From NCBI RefSeq assembly GCF_020687805.1, contig NZ_JAJEWQ010000010.1, positions 52,729-116,728 on the forward strand: a stretch of DNA of 64,000 bases, given 5' to 3'. The notes under the pieces are model-generated. The model did not search any database, was not told the origin of the DNA, and was given only the letters and a program-made list of their open reading frames with translations. The position numbers were made by a program, and so were the translations under genes. Shown in pieces: positions 7,443 to 16,253 of this stretch (positions are counted from its first letter, which is position 1; every line of letters begins with the position of its first letter). Source of the DNA: Planctobacterium marinum. Its GTDB lineage: Bacteria > Pseudomonadota > Gammaproteobacteria > Enterobacterales > Alteromonadaceae.

Positions 7443-10415
7443 TTATCTTGAATTTAAGACGTACCCTGACCAGTAATAGGGATGCCTAAAGCGCACTGTT
7501 TCGCGCATTTTTTCACGAGCGTATGCGAGGGCTATGGCAGGGTCATTGTTGTCAAAATAATTTGTATAAAAATGACGGGTAAATTCCATTGATGCGCGAT
7601 CACTTACTTTCCATAGTGTAGATATTACCGTCTTAGCTCCGGCATTAATAAATCCTTGAGCTATGCCTAATACTCCAGCTCCGCGGTAATATTTTCCATT
7701 AAATGTTTCGCATCCATTTAAAAAAACTAGCTGGTTATTAAAGTGTGCTCGGTTTAGTTCACTTAAAGATAGAAAACCCGTTGCAAATGGTCTATCAGAG
7801 TTGACAGGTGAAAGAAATAAACCGATATCGGAACGATTATCAGGGTTAAAATAGTGATGCAAGCTCAGGTGCAAAACATGACTATTTTTACTTGAAAGTA
7901 GTTGGGCCTTAGTAGCATCTCTATCTAAAAACGCGGCAAAATATCCGGGGGTTAAGTCCCTTATATTGGATAGCTCTTGTTTCGCCATGGGAAGCTCATC
8001 GTTGAAGCTGCTATCGTTAAATTGGATACCGGTCAATTCGGACAAGCTAAAACTACTGCCAATAAACGTCATGTCATTTGCCTTATTGCTGTGTAGAGGG
8101 ATACCTGCATCGGGCAACCCTCGCAATATGACTTGCTCCTCTGAAAAAAGCAAACTTTCAGGAAATAGATAAAGCTCACTGTCAGGTAGATAATATATCC
8201 GTTCGTAGTTTTGTTGGTTATTGAAATTTGGCAGCAATGCTTGTTTAGTTTCAAGGATTTTGCTTTGCGCCTCAGGTGCTCTGGTTGCCAGAGCAATACT
8301 GGAGTTTTTTATTAGGCGCTTTATTACTTGTGCATCTTCGAACCGTTCAAATTGAGTACCATTTTTATCTTTTAAAAATACGCCAGAAATAGTTGGATTA
8401 AAAAGGTAGGCAATTAGTGCCTCATCATCCTTTTTGAACCGTATAGATTTAAGAGCAAAGCTTGTTTCCCTCAAGTTTTTTGTGTCATCTGTCTCGAGAC
8501 TTTTGTGGTTAATAATCTCTGCTAACGTGAAATCTTGCTGTTCTATATCTTGATACAACCAATCCAGGTCTTGCGATATGGCTTTTTTCAATTCTCTTTG
8601 ATCGTACTCAGTTTGTTGGTAAAGGAGTGCATTTGCTGTTAAGTCAGAGTAGATATTAAGGTTATCTCCGCGATAGTGATTATCCTTTTTGTTTGATATC
8701 TGTTGCCGCCGAATCTGGGACTGCAATTGTCTTATCTGAATCGTTTTTTGTAGGGCACGTTCGATGTTGCCATTATTAATAAGACGTCTAACCTGATTGA
8801 TAAAGTGCACATGTATTTTTTGAATCCAATACATGCTTGTTTCTTCTATTCCCAATTGTGATAAAACACCAATCGCTATTCGATCCGTCTGCTCCGCTAA
8901 AGCGGTATTGTCAGCTTTTAGTGCACTCATTTTATAGAGTGCTTCAAATAACAAGAGCTTGTTTGAGGCTTTATTAAACATTTCACTCGCTTTTTGGAGA
9001 TAGAAATATTGCTTGTCTGGCTGAGAAAGCTCAGCCATTAGTAAGTAACTTTGCCCGATTGTCTTCAAATCTTGTGCCTCAGGAATAATGGCCAGAATCT
9101 TGTTGAAAGTGTCTTGTGTACCATTACTCAATTGGGCATGTAAATTGGCGATCTGCAATTGTAAATCAGGATCATTTTCAGTGGATTGAGCAATAGCCTC
9201 ACAGTTAAATAGTAAGGTCTGTGCTTCTTCAATATCATTCAGGAGAATGGCGATTTCGGCTTGTTTACAGATTAACTTGGCTGCTCGTGGAGAGCCCTCA
9301 TGTTGGCTACTTTCTGCTGAGGCAGTCAGGTAATAATTTGCTCGTTGTGGATCCCCAAGTTCTTCATATATATGAGCAATATTACTGGTTAAAAAAGCTT
9401 GCAGATCTTTGTCTGGATGAGATTGCAACAAATGTAGTGCGATTAAATAATTTCTTTTTGCACTATTTAGCTTTCCCAACATAGAGTGCATTCTCGCGAT
9501 ATTACTGTGTATCACTATTTGCTGGTGCACCACCTGGAACTCTCGAGCCAGTGCCAATGCCTGCATTTCTCTATCTAATGCCATATGTAAAAGTGGGAAA
9601 TCAATTTTACTCCCTTGCATTGCTCTTCGGGCATAATAATATCCCCAATTGTCTTGTAGTGTTATTTTGTCTCGGTGATCGATATAACCGGGTTGCTGAG
9701 TTATTGACTCGGCGCTCCTGAGATTGGAGTAGGCATCTTCAACCAAATCCTGATGAAGCAATAATTCAGCCATCAGATAATGATAACGGATGCGCAACGA
9801 ATTCCCCACGTCATTAGTTTGTTGTATTAATCGAGATGATGTATCGAACTCGGTGCGTGCTCTTTGTGTTTTGTCGAGGCGCATAAAAGCTTCCGCAGTG
9901 GCTAGTTTCAGAGCGATTTTTTGTTTCGGGGGGATACTCTTGTATAGCAATATAGATGAGGCCGTTTCTATGGCGTTATTCAAAAGAAAACTATGATTTT
10001 GGACACTGAACAGCCAATATTTAAACAACAACCTTTCATCGGGCGTTAGTGCTGCCATCGCATTAAATTTGTTAAAGGCTTCTATTATTTTTTCTTTATC
10101 TTTAGGCAGTAAAGTGTACCAGGTGGTGAATGCCTCAGTAATCTGATATTCACTTACAAATTTAGTCAATGTTTCAGACAGCGGAATGGGGGAGATAAAA
10201 CAGTCTTCTTCGTACAGTTTTGTCAGCTGTTTTTCATCAATTACGAGCAAGCCTAATTGACTGACTGGTTGGCTATTTATCAATTTGACTAAGGTCGGCG
10301 CCTCACAGGAATTTTGCAGAAAATCTGTGTAATAGGAATTTGCAGCACCGTTTGGCACTGCAAATCCAGTCAATATCAAGAGCAGCGAATGAAAAATAAA
10401 ACGGTATTTAGACAT
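7443..10415 (-). CDS. exported TPR-CHAT protease-like protein
   Basis: The product is about 990 residues: a signal peptide (MSKYRFIFHSLLLILTGFA, cleavage near GAA), a long helical-repeat middle and a C-terminal CHAT domain. The middle region (about residues 130-520) contains several TPR-type units such as HSNIARMHSMLGKLNSAKRN and SNIAHIYEELGDPQRANYYL. CHAT domains are caspase-like cysteine peptidases. The predicted catalytic His lies in HLSLHHYF (about residue 853) and Cys in FLNGCET (about residue 902), followed by the typical GAGVLGIAQGFINAGAKTVI and STLWKVSD blocks. Both catalytic residues are retained. I start at the ATG at 10415 because it begins the signal peptide; a TTG at 10430 is also open and overlaps the upstream gene. 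It is the last gene of the sigma-factor operon, and its substrate is unknown. Confidence 0.85.
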   Translation of the reverse strand: MSKYRFIFHSLLLILTGFAVPNGAANSYYTDFLQNSCEAPTLVKLINSQPVSQLGLLVIDEKQLTKLYEEDCFISPIPLSETLTKFVSEYQITEAFTTWYTLLPKDKEKIIEAFNKFNAMAALTPDERLLFKYWLFSVQNHSFLLNNAIETASSILLYKSIPPKQKIALKLATAEAFMRLDKTQRARTEFDTSSRLIQQTNDVGNSLRIRYHYLMAELLLHQDLVEDAYSNLRSAESITQQPGYIDHRDKITLQDNWGYYYARRAMQGSKIDFPLLHMALDREMQALALAREFQVVHQQIVIHSNIARMHSMLGKLNSAKRNYLIALHLLQSHPDKDLQAFLTSNIAHIYEELGDPQRANYYLTASAESSQHEGSPRAAKLICKQAEIAILLNDIEEAQTLLFNCEAIAQSTENDPDLQLQIANLHAQLSNGTQDTFNKILAIIPEAQDLKTIGQSYLLMAELSQPDKQYFYLQKASEMFNKASNKLLLFEALYKMSALKADNTALAEQTDRIAIGVLSQLGIEETSMYWIQKIHVHFINQVRRLINNGNIERALQKTIQIRQLQSQIRRQQISNKKDNHYRGDNLNIYSDLTANALLYQQTEYDQRELKKAISQDLDWLYQDIEQQDFTLAEIINHKSLETDDTKNLRETSFALKSIRFKKDDEALIAYLFNPTISGVFLKDKNGTQFERFEDAQVIKRLIKNSSIALATRAPEAQSKILETKQALLPNFNNQQNYERIYYLPDSELYLFPESLLFSEEQVILRGLPDAGIPLHSNKANDMTFIGSSFSLSELTGIQFNDSSFNDELPMAKQELSNIRDLTPGYFAAFLDRDATKAQLLSSKNSHVLHLSLHHYFNPDNRSDIGLFLSPVNSDRPFATGFLSLSELNRAHFNNQLVFLNGCETFNGKYYRGAGVLGIAQGFINAGAKTVISTLWKVSDRASMEFTRHFYTNYFDNNDPAIALAYAREKMRETVRFRHPYYWSGYVLNSR

Positions 10416-10422
10416 TGCTAGC

Positions 10423-10866
10423 TCATTCAATTCTTTTCCAGCGCCACCTCGCTACGTTTTCATGCTCAACTGCTTTTGTAAACTGAACTAAATCAGCTTC
10501 TTTGAAATCCAACGGGAAATCCGCAAACCTGTCATCGTTTCCAGAAATCACATACTGCTGTATTTCATTGTCTATCTCGATGCCAAAGTCCAACACAGGA
10601 ATCGCATTGGAATGCAATTGCCACAAAAAGCGTTGTTTACCATCGTCGACAATTTTATATAGGTGCTGTTTAATTCGAATATCACCGGTAGGGGTAAATA
10701 CGGTGGTACTCATGACTCGGCCCAGGTCATCGTGGTTATATTCAAATGATACAATAAAGTCACCATCCAGGGGCAAGTAATGAATGGGGCTGAAACCGTC
10801 TATTGGTTGTCCGTGAGAGGACTTTCCCTGGACTGATTCCCAGCTTTTCTTTAAAACACTTGGCAT
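10423..10866 (-). CDS. 147-residue protein of unknown function in the CHAT operon
   Basis: I do not recognise a family. The protein has no signal peptide, membrane segment or cysteine cluster. It is rich in predicted strands with short charged loops (FIVSFEYNHDDLGRV, DIRIKQHLYKIV, FGIEIDNEIQQYVI) and ends in a basic, aromatic tail (ARWRWKRIE), suggesting a small beta-sandwich or lipocalin-like fold. It is 31 bp after the peroxidase gene and seven bases from the ATG of the CHAT gene. It is thus tightly placed between the two and is likely a partner, inhibitor or substrate of one of them. That role is inference only. Confidence 0.6.
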   Translation of the reverse strand: MPSVLKKSWESVQGKSSHGQPIDGFSPIHYLPLDGDFIVSFEYNHDDLGRVMSTTVFTPTGDIRIKQHLYKIVDDGKQRFLWQLHSNAIPVLDFGIEIDNEIQQYVISGNDDRFADFPLDFKEADLVQFTKAVEHENVARWRWKRIE

Positions 10867-10897
10867 AAATTTCTCCGTCTTAAGGTGATTTAAGAAA

Positions 10898-12286
10898 TCA
10901 AACTGATTTTGTAAACTTTGCTAGCTCCTCTATGGAGGTAAAAGTGCTATGTGAAGTATTTGTGTCTTGCAGTAACTTTGAGAATACCTGACCTACTATA
11001 AGGCTCCCCAGAGGCCCAAGTATTCCCTTTTTTCCATATAAATCGGAGCTGTGTGAACGAACCAGAGAGCGCAATTTTGCACCCTCACGCAGGATATAAA
11101 ACCAAAGTGGAGTACTGTTGAATAAGGTGTACCGTTCAGGAATGAGGTCTGTATGGGTAAACCCTGAGAACAACCAGTATTGTGGCGCTGTAAAATAGCT
11201 AAAATAACGCTTCAGTTGAGGATAATATCTAATATAGCGCTCTATGTAAGTTTGTGCGTCAGCTACACCAAAATCATGTGCGCGCATCAGATTACGTGTA
11301 CTCATTGAAATAAATTCGCGAGATGTCAGTTGAGGAACGTTGATTTTGACTTTTGCGGAGAGTTCCATCGCTTTGTTTGTGGGGTCATTAATGAATGTGT
11401 GCCAATTAACTCGATACAACTTATTCATTGGTGCATCGCTCACTATTCTTAGATCAGACCGACCAAATCCGCCGTGATTCGTCTTCGCCAATATTTCGCT
11501 TAGGGTAACGCCACGTTGTTGTCCTATGGCGTAAAAATGACGAACCATATTGTGACCAAACCGAAATGTAGCTGAATGGAATGCCGCCGGGATATCTGAA
11601 TTAGCAGCATCTAATTGTATGGCAGGTGCTGCAGTCTCATCTCCAAAGTACAATGACCATAAGTCCTCAAACATGATCTTTTTTAGAAAGTCCCACTTTA
11701 TCAGGTAATGGTAAACATTTTTTGTTTGCCGTTTCGCTTCCTCAAAGGACTTGCCACTTTGGATAAGATGATTGTGGTAACGCATCCAGATTAGAGTGAA
11801 TTGTGAAATCAACAAATTTTGGTCATTGCGCTCATCCGCAAGGAGTGGGGTGCCGTTATTGTCTCGAGGAATGTCATATCGATTAACGCCATCTTTACTA
11901 AAGAGACAAAACTTACCTCTTTTATCAATTCCAATGTTGTCATTACCATACAAACTCTCAAGATTTAACGGATTGGCAATGTTATTGAATGCACGGGCAA
12001 TACCGAAAAATGTATCTGAGGGTTGATGGTTTTGATTGGAAAATTTGGCGATATCGTGGGCGATGAATTGCCCAAAGTAGGTATAAATTGCTGAGAGCCT
12101 CAATTCCATGTCACCACTGTCTATCTGGTCTTGTTTATTACAAACTTCACCGAGGCTTAACAGTTGCTCGGATGAAAAGGCGGGCAGAGGAGCCTGAGGG
12201 GGAGTTTCAACCGTTTTCTGATTCGCTGCTACAATGGCAACATTATTTTCCATTTGATGGAATGCACTTTTCCACGCTTGCAACAT
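10898..12286 (-). CDS. animal-type haem peroxidase family protein
   Basis: The 462-residue protein carries the signatures of the peroxidase-cyclooxygenase (animal haem peroxidase) superfamily. The distal histidine lies in YFGQFIAHDI (His77), the catalytic arginine in LLADERND (Arg153) with the following MRYHNHL helix, the proximal histidine in ATFRFGHNM (His245), and the supporting block NLMRAHDFGVADAQTY at 332-347. The Asp before the distal HD in myeloperoxidase is Ala here, and the Glu-Met pair that forms the other haem links is Gln-Asn, so covalent haem attachment is unlikely. No signal peptide is visible, suggesting a cytoplasmic enzyme. Peroxide-dependent oxidation is the family activity; the substrate is unknown. 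It sits 18 bp after the anti-sigma-like gene. Confidence 0.82.
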   Translation of the reverse strand: MLQAWKSAFHQMENNVAIVAANQKTVETPPQAPLPAFSSEQLLSLGEVCNKQDQIDSGDMELRLSAIYTYFGQFIAHDIAKFSNQNHQPSDTFFGIARAFNNIANPLNLESLYGNDNIGIDKRGKFCLFSKDGVNRYDIPRDNNGTPLLADERNDQNLLISQFTLIWMRYHNHLIQSGKSFEEAKRQTKNVYHYLIKWDFLKKIMFEDLWSLYFGDETAAPAIQLDAANSDIPAAFHSATFRFGHNMVRHFYAIGQQRGVTLSEILAKTNHGGFGRSDLRIVSDAPMNKLYRVNWHTFINDPTNKAMELSAKVKINVPQLTSREFISMSTRNLMRAHDFGVADAQTYIERYIRYYPQLKRYFSYFTAPQYWLFSGFTHTDLIPERYTLFNSTPLWFYILREGAKLRSLVRSHSSDLYGKKGILGPLGSLIVGQVFSKLLQDTNTSHSTFTSIEELAKFTKSV

Positions 12287-12303
12287 TAGTCTTCTCCAGC
12301 GAG

Positions 12304-12936
12304 TTATGGGCGCACTAAAAACAGCTTAAGTATGTCCCGCTTATTTAATTCCTGATTAGTTAAAACCAAATCCAGGTGTTGTTCTTTTAATTCAGATAAT
12401 TGCACAACAATTACAAGTTCACCTGCTGCATTAGCAGAAACCTGCTCGCTGACGAGCAAGTTGCCCGAGACCGACTCCACCAACTGCAATTGGTAGTTGG
12501 TGGGGCTAATGTCCCCAGTTTGGATAAACATCGTCGCTTTATTATTGTTATCTAATGTAACTTTTGTTTTCGATGTTGAAACTCCCCGCGACGTTTCTAA
12601 GAACAATACATTGCCACTGCTATACACTTGCAATTCAGGCTCAGACAGCAAGCTTATGGTCAATAATACTGAAGCAGCCAGACCAGTTATAACACCCAGC
12701 GGAAAACTGATAACCGGGGAAGACAATACATCTCTCCATCGTTGCTTTCTTTTTTCTGTCGGTGTGACAAAGCTGTAATGCTTTGACGCATCTATTAATG
12801 CCAGAGTCATTTGCAATTCTTCAAACAACTTCTCATCTTCCATTAATAAGTCTTCAAACCAAGCTGTTTCCTCAGGAGAAAGCTCTTTATTAAGATATCT
12901 GACCTTTAATGTTTCATCATTTACGTCATACTTCAT
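12304..12936 (-). CDS. single-pass membrane anti-sigma-like protein
   Basis: The 210-residue product has an acidic helical N-terminal part (residues 1-70, with RYLNKELSPEETAWFEDLL). This resembles the anti-sigma domain fold but lacks the zinc-binding His-Cys-Cys set. One membrane segment follows (about 75-97, FPLGVITGLAASVLLTISLL), then a periplasmic C-terminal part of about 110 residues rich in strands. The gene overlaps the sigma-factor gene by 11 bases with AAGG upstream of its ATG, the classic coupling of a sigma factor to its membrane-bound inhibitor. Assignment rests on topology and operon position. A periplasmic tail is a possible cleavage target for the exported CHAT protein encoded downstream. 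Confidence 0.65.
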   Translation of the reverse strand: MKYDVNDETLKVRYLNKELSPEETAWFEDLLMEDEKLFEELQMTLALIDASKHYSFVTPTEKRKQRWRDVLSSPVISFPLGVITGLAASVLLTISLLSEPELQVYSSGNVLFLETSRGVSTSKTKVTLDNNNKATMFIQTGDISPTNYQLQLVESVSGNLLVSEQVSANAAGELVIVVQLSELKEQHLDLVLTNQELNKRDILKLFLVRP

Positions 12937-13684
12937 AATTGGCCTTGCGCTCTGGAAGACTACTTAAACCGTGAGCGCTGTTAATAGTTATATAGTGACT
13001 CGGGTTAGCGAAACCTCTCACACTTGCAACAAAATTTTCTATACGGCTATGATTTGACTGCAAAATTAAGCACATAAATATGCAGAGTAAATAGTCAGAT
13101 AGGGTATGTGACTTGAGGTCAATATTCAGTTTTCTGGCAAGTTCCTCTTTTAAACGTTGTTTGGCTCGGAATATGACTCGATCAAAATGAGCTGGACTGA
13201 TATTTAACTTAGTACATATTTCAGACTTGCTGAGATGTTCAACGTAAGTCCATTTCAATATGTCTCGATCTCTGGAAATATCGAACTGTTCTATGGCAAT
13301 TAATACGAGTTCTGTTAGTTGTTGCCTTGAATATGCGCGTTCTGGTGAGGTGTGTGTATCAGGTATATAGTCAAACTCATCGCAATCAAATGTAGCCTGG
13401 CGTTTATATTTACGTTTGCTCTCAATAAGTAAATTTGTGCCGACACTGCGAATGAATGCCCCCAAAGAACTCTCTGAATTGATTTCATTATTTCGAGCTT
13501 TTTGTATTACGACTACAAAGGTGTCTTGGCACAAATCAAGAACCTGCTGAGAGTCGATATTTTGCCTCTCCAATATAAATTTAAGTCGGTTCCAATATTG
13601 TGAAACTAGCCTTTTCTCTGCTTGTCGGTCACCTTGTTGGATACTGTTTAAAAGGTCTCCGTGCTCGACTAGTGCTTGAGTCAT
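12926..13684 (-). CDS. sigma-70 family (ECF-like) RNA polymerase sigma factor
   Basis: Region 2 is visible as LVSQYWNRLKFILERQ through CQDTFVVVIQKARN and GAFIRSVGTNLLIESKRKYKR (about residues 25-95). Region 4 is TYVEHLSKSEICTKLNISPAHFDRVIFRAKQRL (about 145-178). No regions 1 or 3 are seen, as in ECF factors. Unusually there is a C-terminal extension of about 70 residues after region 4, containing a hydrophobic stretch (DYLLCIFMCLILQ, near residue 198). The gene heads the peroxidase-CHAT operon and overlaps its putative anti-sigma gene, so it probably controls its own operon. It differs from the ECF factor at 37033-37617. Confidence 0.82.
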   Translation of the reverse strand: MTQALVEHGDLLNSIQQGDRQAEKRLVSQYWNRLKFILERQNIDSQQVLDLCQDTFVVVIQKARNNEINSESSLGAFIRSVGTNLLIESKRKYKRQATFDCDEFDYIPDTHTSPERAYSRQQLTELVLIAIEQFDISRDRDILKWTYVEHLSKSEICTKLNISPAHFDRVIFRAKQRLKEELARKLNIDLKSHTLSDYLLCIFMCLILQSNHSRIENFVASVRGFANPSHYITINSAHGLSSLPERKANYEV

Positions 13685-14081
13685 GAGTGAGTTTTTTTCT
13701 GGTTATTTTTAATTGATAAAAATACTAACCCTAAAAAATTATTTAAACAACACGGAGTTCTATGTTGATTAATTTATTAATTGTATTTTCATTTAAAATT
13801 CGAGCTTATAAAGTTTCATGGCCCATACAAACTCCATAATGCATGTGCTTAAAAACACTTCATTTCACGCTTGACATGTTTATTTGACTATTTCGTTTGG
13901 GCTGAATGCTGGTGCCAATATAGCGGAAATAATGATTTTTGTGAGGTTCTGGTGGGGCAATATAAACGTCGCGGGAACACCCCGAGGTCATTGGTAGATA
14001 TTTAAAAAATTAAATTTTGCTGAGAGAATTCAATTTTGAGACCCACTCAAGGAGTAGTTGTTTAAAATATGTGAGAACATC
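13685..14081. promoter_or_regulatory. divergent promoter region between the sigma operon and the exported-protein gene
   Basis: This 397-bp AT-rich gap contains no gene and must drive both directions. A possible ECF-type promoter for the rightward gene is GGAAC at 13974-13978 with GTAGA at 13994-13998. The GGAAC element is the common -35 core of ECF promoters, but the -10 match is weak. No other strong repeat is evident. Confidence 0.4.
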
Positions 14082-15248
14082 ATGGTAAAAATTACAATAG
14101 TTAGTGCGCTAATATTTATTAGTATGGGAGCGTTTGGGGAAGAAAGTGTTTTGCCCACGGATGATAATTGCCAACTGGCTAAGGAAAAGGCGAAATTGAT
14201 TTTAAAGGATGAAATTGCATTTGCTGCAACCAACAGTAAAAGAGAGGAGCTTGAAGAGTTACTGAGCAGGAAAGAGTTGATTCAAAAAAATCATCAAATT
14301 AATTGTTTACTCAATAAGTCGCCATTGAGCGATACAGATCAAGAGCAATTAGTCAAACTAACCGCACAACAAAAAGAAGCGATAAAACCAGAAATCAAAA
14401 AAGAGCAAAACACGGCTGACAGTCATGTTATCGCTGCCTTTGAATTTGGTACAATGTGGTTGCCAGATTACAGCGATGACACAAATGGTGGCTTTTCTGA
14501 AAATAGAGCCTATTTCGACAGTTATTTTGACGGACGCTATGACTTCGCTGATGCGCCTGACAAAGACGATGGCCTGAATCTCCTGATAAATGCTGGATTT
14601 ATTGGCACGTTTTATGGTTCTGGTACTAATGTGGAGCCAGAGAGTGTCGACGATAACGGTGTAATCGCTATGTCAGACCAATCCAGCAACACTGGTTTTC
14701 CAACCGATTTTAATCAGGTTTCAGATACGTTTGATGGTAGTTTTACATTGCGTGCTTCAGCGTCATATTGTAATAAAGAAACTACTTTGTCGAAACTCGC
14801 CTGTGTTCTGACTAGTGAAAACAAACGCTCTAATCTTGGCATAATCTATCGCTATGGATTTCAAAATCGGGATAAAAGATTAGAAAATTCAGACACGGTG
14901 AATCGATATAAGGGATGGGGGCTGGATTATCGCTACTATCGTTCCGACATTCTTGCTGGTAGGAATGCAATTCCTGATGTCATTATAACCTATCTCCACA
15001 ATGCAAAATTTGAAGAGTATGGTGCAAGAGTCTCGACAGAAGCTTGTACGGAAGGAAATACCAGTTGTCTTGTACCCATCGAAAATGCCAAAAGAAAGTT
15101 GCTTTTGTTCAACTGGAGAATCGTTAAGGATAAGCCTTACTTTTTTGGATTTCGTCTGAATGCTGGCGAAGGTCAGGATGATTACGGTGTGACTTTAGGG
15201 ATACGCAAGAATGGTACCGATCTTCTTTCCTTTTTTGGTATTGAGTGA
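14082..15248 (+). CDS. exported protein of unknown function, possibly outer-membrane
   Basis: From the ATG at 14082 the product is 388 residues. It starts with a signal peptide (MVKITIVSALIFISMGAFG), then a charged coiled helical segment (about residues 20-115, with KEKAKLILKDE and KREELEELLSRKEL). The rest alternates short amphipathic strands and ends in aromatic-containing strands (PYFFGFRLNAG, YGVTLGIRKNGTDLLSFFGIE). The strand pattern would fit a small outer-membrane barrel or an exported beta-rich domain. No family is recognised. The open frame extends to a TTG at 14058, but the signal peptide and GTGAGAA ribosome site favour 14082. It is divergent from the sigma-CHAT operon and is followed 8 bp later by a membrane-protein gene. 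Confidence 0.6.
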   Translation: MVKITIVSALIFISMGAFGEESVLPTDDNCQLAKEKAKLILKDEIAFAATNSKREELEELLSRKELIQKNHQINCLLNKSPLSDTDQEQLVKLTAQQKEAIKPEIKKEQNTADSHVIAAFEFGTMWLPDYSDDTNGGFSENRAYFDSYFDGRYDFADAPDKDDGLNLLINAGFIGTFYGSGTNVEPESVDDNGVIAMSDQSSNTGFPTDFNQVSDTFDGSFTLRASASYCNKETTLSKLACVLTSENKRSNLGIIYRYGFQNRDKRLENSDTVNRYKGWGLDYRYYRSDILAGRNAIPDVIITYLHNAKFEEYGARVSTEACTEGNTSCLVPIENAKRKLLLFNWRIVKDKPYFFGFRLNAGEGQDDYGVTLGIRKNGTDLLSFFGIE

Positions 15249-15256
15249 GACAAATC

Positions 15257-15952
15257 ATGAGCGGCAGTGCAGAAAACATCAACGGTGTGAAAATTCGAGT
15301 TTTTTCCTATCGAATCCAGAGAATGATCATTGGCATTATAGCTATAGTCTTGCCTTTTGCTGTTGTGGCGGCAAATCTGATTGCAAATTCTGGATGGGGG
15401 CCGCTAACCTCAATCAGTATCTACTATCACACAGATGGCCGTGATATTTTTGTCGGCTCTTTGTTCATCGTTGGATCTTTTCTAATTTCTTACAAAGGTT
15501 GGTACGATGAACGAGTAGCTGGCAAATTTTGGTTGGGAAATCAATCGTTGCTAAGCACTATCGCTGGTGTAAGCGCCTTTTGCGTAGCGCTATTTCCAAC
15601 CGAATGCAGACATATATGTCGTTGTAAAGAGGTCGCTTGCTATATTTCGTTTGTACATGGTGTAGCGTCATTTGTATTGTTTGGTATTTTATTCGTATTT
15701 AGTATTTACATTTTTCAATATGACGAAGGCTGTACTACAGTTGCACGAAAACGACGGAACATTATGTATAAAATTAGCAGTATCGGCTTTGTCATTGCTG
15801 CAATTTTGGTCATTGCTCATTTTCTGTTAAAAGAACAATGGAGTAGTTTCCTGTTCGCGGCAGAAGCAACAGCGCTCTTGTCTTTTGGGTGGGCGTGGCT
15901 GGTGAGCGCGAAATATTTACCCTGGCTGAGGGATGCTGATTCTGATTTATAA
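15257..15952 (+). CDS. six-helix integral membrane protein
   Basis: The 231-residue protein has six hydrophobic helices: IIGIIAIVLPFAVVAANLI, FVGSLFIVGSFLISY, LLSTIAGVSAFCVALFPT, FVHGVASFVLFGILFVFSI, ISSIGFVIAAILVIAHFLL and FAAEATALLSFGWAWLVSA. A conserved-looking motif, TSISIYYHTDGRDIFVG, precedes helix 2. Similar motifs occur in uncharacterised bacterial membrane proteins related to DUF998, but I cannot assign the family with certainty. A cysteine cluster (CRHICRCKEVAC) lies in the loop after helix 3 and could bind a metal or form disulfides. It is eight bases downstream of the exported-protein gene, so the two are probably one transcript. Confidence 0.6.
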   Translation: MSGSAENINGVKIRVFSYRIQRMIIGIIAIVLPFAVVAANLIANSGWGPLTSISIYYHTDGRDIFVGSLFIVGSFLISYKGWYDERVAGKFWLGNQSLLSTIAGVSAFCVALFPTECRHICRCKEVACYISFVHGVASFVLFGILFVFSIYIFQYDEGCTTVARKRRNIMYKISSIGFVIAAILVIAHFLLKEQWSSFLFAAEATALLSFGWAWLVSAKYLPWLRDADSDL

Positions 15953-16253
15953 GAGCAGTAGTGTAAAAGGCAAGAAACAATGATTGCTGCATTAGCCAAA
16001 CATAAAATGTCTCTGTTGATATAGCGTTGGTAACATAGTCCGTCAGTAACGCGGGTGAGAGTAATTATTCGCTACTTTAATTGCGCTACAATAGGCTATT
16101 ACATCAATGATTGTGCATATCCAGGGGCAATTGTTGAAGAGTATCCAATAGTAACTGGAATGACTTAGGAGAAGTTATATTTTCCTTGTGGGACAAACAT
16201 CTATAAATGCTTAACTGGTATTATCTGGGCGGCACTTCTGGGTTAAACAGATT
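15953..16253. other. gene-free gap of about 300 bp
   Basis: It lies between convergent genes. I see no open frame, tRNA or strong repeat. No convincing terminator was found for either side. Confidence 0.5.
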
